A stretch of 64,000 bases of DNA from Aquibaculum sediminis (GTDB taxonomy: Bacteria; Pseudomonadota; Alphaproteobacteria; Kiloniellales; DSM-21159). Made by a program: the position numbers and the translations under genes. Shown here in pieces: positions 62,547 to 64,000 of the stretch (positions are counted from its first letter, which is position 1; every line of letters begins with the position of its first letter). Where the stretch lies: positions 124,001 to 188,000 of the forward strand of contig NZ_JBFCVK010000003.1 in assembly GCF_040712085.1 (NCBI RefSeq), given 5' to 3'. The notes beneath the pieces are model-generated. The model was not told the DNA's origin. It searched no databases and saw only the letters and a program-made list of their open reading frames with translations.

Positions 62547-63626
62547 ATGGATGAGCGACGACCGGAACAGGCGATCAAGGGGCGCGGCGCGGTGGGCAAT
62601 CCCACTGGCCGCTTCGAAGCCTACGAGCGCGAGGCCACCTGGGACGGCTGGTGGCTCGATCCCGAGGAACTGGAGGAGCGGCCCGCGACCAGCGTCCTGC
62701 CCGACGCCAGCCGCAGCATCCTGGCACGCAACGACAGCCCGGACGTGCCCTTCGAGCGCTCGATCAATCCCTACCGTGGCTGCGAACACGGCTGTATCTA
62801 CTGCTTTGCCCGGCCCAGCCATGCCTACCTCGGCCTCTCTCCCGGGCTGGATTTCGAAACCCGACTCTTCGCCAAGCATCAGGCGCCGCAGCTGCTGCGC
62901 GAGGCCCTGCGCAAGCGTGGCTACAAGCCCTCCACCCTGGCGCTGGGTGCCAACACCGACCCCTACCAGCCGGTGGAGCGCAAGCTCGAGATCACCCGCG
63001 GCCTGCTTCAGGTGCTCGCCGAGGCGAACCACCCCGTCTCCATCATCACCAAGTCCGCCCTGGTGCTGCGCGATCTGGACATTCTCGCCCCCATGGCGCG
63101 TGAGGGCCTGGTGCGGGTCTGCCTCTCGATCACCACGCTGGACGGCGCGCTGGCGCGCATCCTCGAACCCCGCGCGGCGCAGCCGAAGCGGCGACTGGAA
63201 GCCCTGCGCCGGCTCACCGAGGCCGGAGTGCCGGTGGCCGTTCTGGCCGCGCCCATGATCCCGGCCATCAACGACATGGAGATGGAAGCCATTCTCGAAG
63301 CCGGGGCCGAGGCCGGGGCGGATCGCGCCTCCTGGATCCTCCTGCGCCTGCCGCGGGAACTGGGCCCGCTGTTCGAGCAGTGGCTGGAGACACATTTTCC
63401 GCAGCGCAAGGCGAAGGTGCTGAACCTGCTGCGCGACACCCGCGGCGGCGCCCTTTACGATGCGCGTTTCGGCAGCCGCATGCGCGGCGAAGGGCCCTAC
63501 GCCTTCCTTCTCGCCCGGCGATTTTCCCTGGCTTTGCGCCGACTGGGTCTGGACAAACGCAGTTGGGATCTCGATATAAGCCGCTTCAGGACACCGGGCC
63601 CCGAGGGGCAGATGGCCCTGTTTTAG
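62547..63626 (+). CDS. PA0069-family radical SAM protein
   Basis: A 359-residue protein with the radical SAM cluster motif CEHGCIYC near residue 76 (NPYRGCEHGCIYCFARPSHA). Further family segments are LGANTDPYQPVERKLEITR near 133 and SIITKSALVLRDLDIL near 163. This matches the spore-photoproduct-lyase-related PA0069 group, whose reaction is unknown. It lies 49 bases downstream of recX on the same strand, which hints weakly at DNA repair. Confidence 0.88.
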   Translation: MDERRPEQAIKGRGAVGNPTGRFEAYEREATWDGWWLDPEELEERPATSVLPDASRSILARNDSPDVPFERSINPYRGCEHGCIYCFARPSHAYLGLSPGLDFETRLFAKHQAPQLLREALRKRGYKPSTLALGANTDPYQPVERKLEITRGLLQVLAEANHPVSIITKSALVLRDLDILAPMAREGLVRVCLSITTLDGALARILEPRAAQPKRRLEALRRLTEAGVPVAVLAAPMIPAINDMEMEAILEAGAEAGADRASWILLRLPRELGPLFEQWLETHFPQRKAKVLNLLRDTRGGALYDARFGSRMRGEGPYAFLLARRFSLALRRLGLDKRSWDLDISRFRTPGPEGQMALF

Positions 63627-63703
63627 TCTTCCATTTGAAAGACTTAGCCGTCAGGGCAGATCGGTTATTCGCAGAATGCAATGCTGCGCTGCGATATGAT
63701 GCT

Positions 63704-63733
63704 TTGATGACACATGAATCTACTTTATATACT
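63704..63733 (+). promoter_or_regulatory. Candidate promoter of the zinc-ribbon gene
   Basis: TTGATG (63704-63709) is followed after 18 bases by TATACT (63728-63733), five of six matches to the -10 consensus, in the AT-rich 155-base gap before the small gene. A 16-base spacing to TATATA is an alternative reading. Confidence 0.45.
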
Positions 63734-63781
63734 GAAGCCATCCACGAATGATCCGAATGGCAAGGGCTTGGGAGAGATCCG

Positions 63782-63961
63782 ATGGCCAGAAATCGCAGTG
63801 AGACAGTCAAGAAGCCGGAGAGCGACCGTCCGCACGTGTCGAAGGCGCGCAAGTGTCTGATGTGCCGCAACGAGTTCCGCTCTCAGTGGTCGGGCGAACG
63901 CATCTGCCCGAACTGCAAGCAGACCCAGGCCTGGAGCGACGGGCACGGGATGGCGGCGTGA
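63782..63961 (+). CDS. Small zinc-ribbon protein (59 residues)
   Basis: A short gene (ATG 63782, TGA ending at 63961) with a GGGAGAG site six to eight bases upstream. The basic N-terminus is followed by two CxxC knuckles, KCLMC near residue 25 and ICPNC near 42, so one zinc is probably bound. Similar 55-65 residue proteins with C-L-M-C...C-P-x-C are widespread in alphaproteobacteria but have no assigned function known to me. It has its own AT-rich promoter region and is on the same strand as the radical SAM gene. Confidence 0.8.
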   Translation: MARNRSETVKKPESDRPHVSKARKCLMCRNEFRSQWSGERICPNCKQTQAWSDGHGMAA

Positions 63962-64000
63962 CCCGTTAAGGGTCGGGGCCGGCGGATGTGCCGTCGCTGC

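Noticed and set aside
63625..63644. Small stem AGTCTT/AAGACT at the radical SAM gene stop
   Set aside because: Six weak pairs with an eight-base loop and no T tract downstream; probably chance in AT-rich DNA.

Overview
The window is high-GC bacterial chromosome, densely coded, with no rRNA, tRNA, CRISPR array or insertion sequence that I can see. The gene set points to an alphaproteobacterium, most likely in the Rhodospirillales or a neighbouring order. Evidence for this is the MucR-type regulator, the five-subunit F1 operon without F0, the DUF1674 (SDHAF4-like) protein, the alphaproteobacterial-style Fur, the olsB-olsA pair, and the tightly overlapped block miaB-phoH-ybeY-corC-lnt. The genus cannot be fixed by eye.

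Layout. 1-2757: 5' part of a TRAP substrate-binding protein gene, a glutathione S-transferase and a tartronate-semialdehyde-type reductase. 2956-7672: cation antiporter, small HIG1-like membrane protein, cobalamin adenosyltransferase, etfB-etfA and a 3-hydroxybutyryl-CoA dehydrogenase. 7730-12714: accessory cassette of a TRAP transporter (dctPQM), a phytanoyl-CoA-dioxygenase-family enzyme and a divergent LacI-type repressor with a clear operator. 12836-15578: Lrp and XRE regulators, thioredoxin reductase, DUF1674. 15654-18645: three envelope proteases in a row (HtpX, Deg-like, M48). 18768-21326: a small secreted protein, phosphoglycerate kinase and a di-iron ferritin-like protein.

21511-26465: F1 ATP synthase operon atpHAGDC. 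26674-27837: promoter, TPP riboswitch and an orphan ThiY-like binding protein. 27877-34369: heterotetrameric sarcosine oxidase soxBDAG with a divergent GbdR/GlxA-type regulator. 34432-39378: EnvC-like hydrolase activator, CtpA, a small membrane protein, RppH, an EEP-family protein and a small encapsulated-ferritin-like protein. 39391-41841: Lhr-like helicase. 41970-47462: second accessory cassette (SAF-domain dehydrogenase, TRAP transporter, LysR regulator), visibly more AT-rich in its second half. 47674-49843: universal stress protein, glutathionyl-hydroquinone reductase and WrbA. 50071-60155: conserved core block tsaB-rimI-mucR-fur-olsB-olsA-miaB-phoH-ybeY-corC-lnt. 60184-63961: two paralogous ABC-2 permeases, RecX, a radical SAM protein and a 59-residue zinc-ribbon protein.

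The genes suggest an aerobic heterotroph that imports organic acids or osmolyte-like compounds by TRAP transport. It appears to oxidise sarcosine (probably from glycine betaine or choline), uses ETF-linked oxidation and makes ornithine lipids. I found no clearly novel multi-gene defence or biosynthetic system. The items most worth a second look are the encapsulin-less EncFtn-like protein, the two TRAP/enzyme/regulator cassettes with visible operators, the riboswitch-controlled orphan ThiY, the small secreted protein with structured upstream DNA, and a T10-tailed hairpin in the Lrp/XRE intergenic region.
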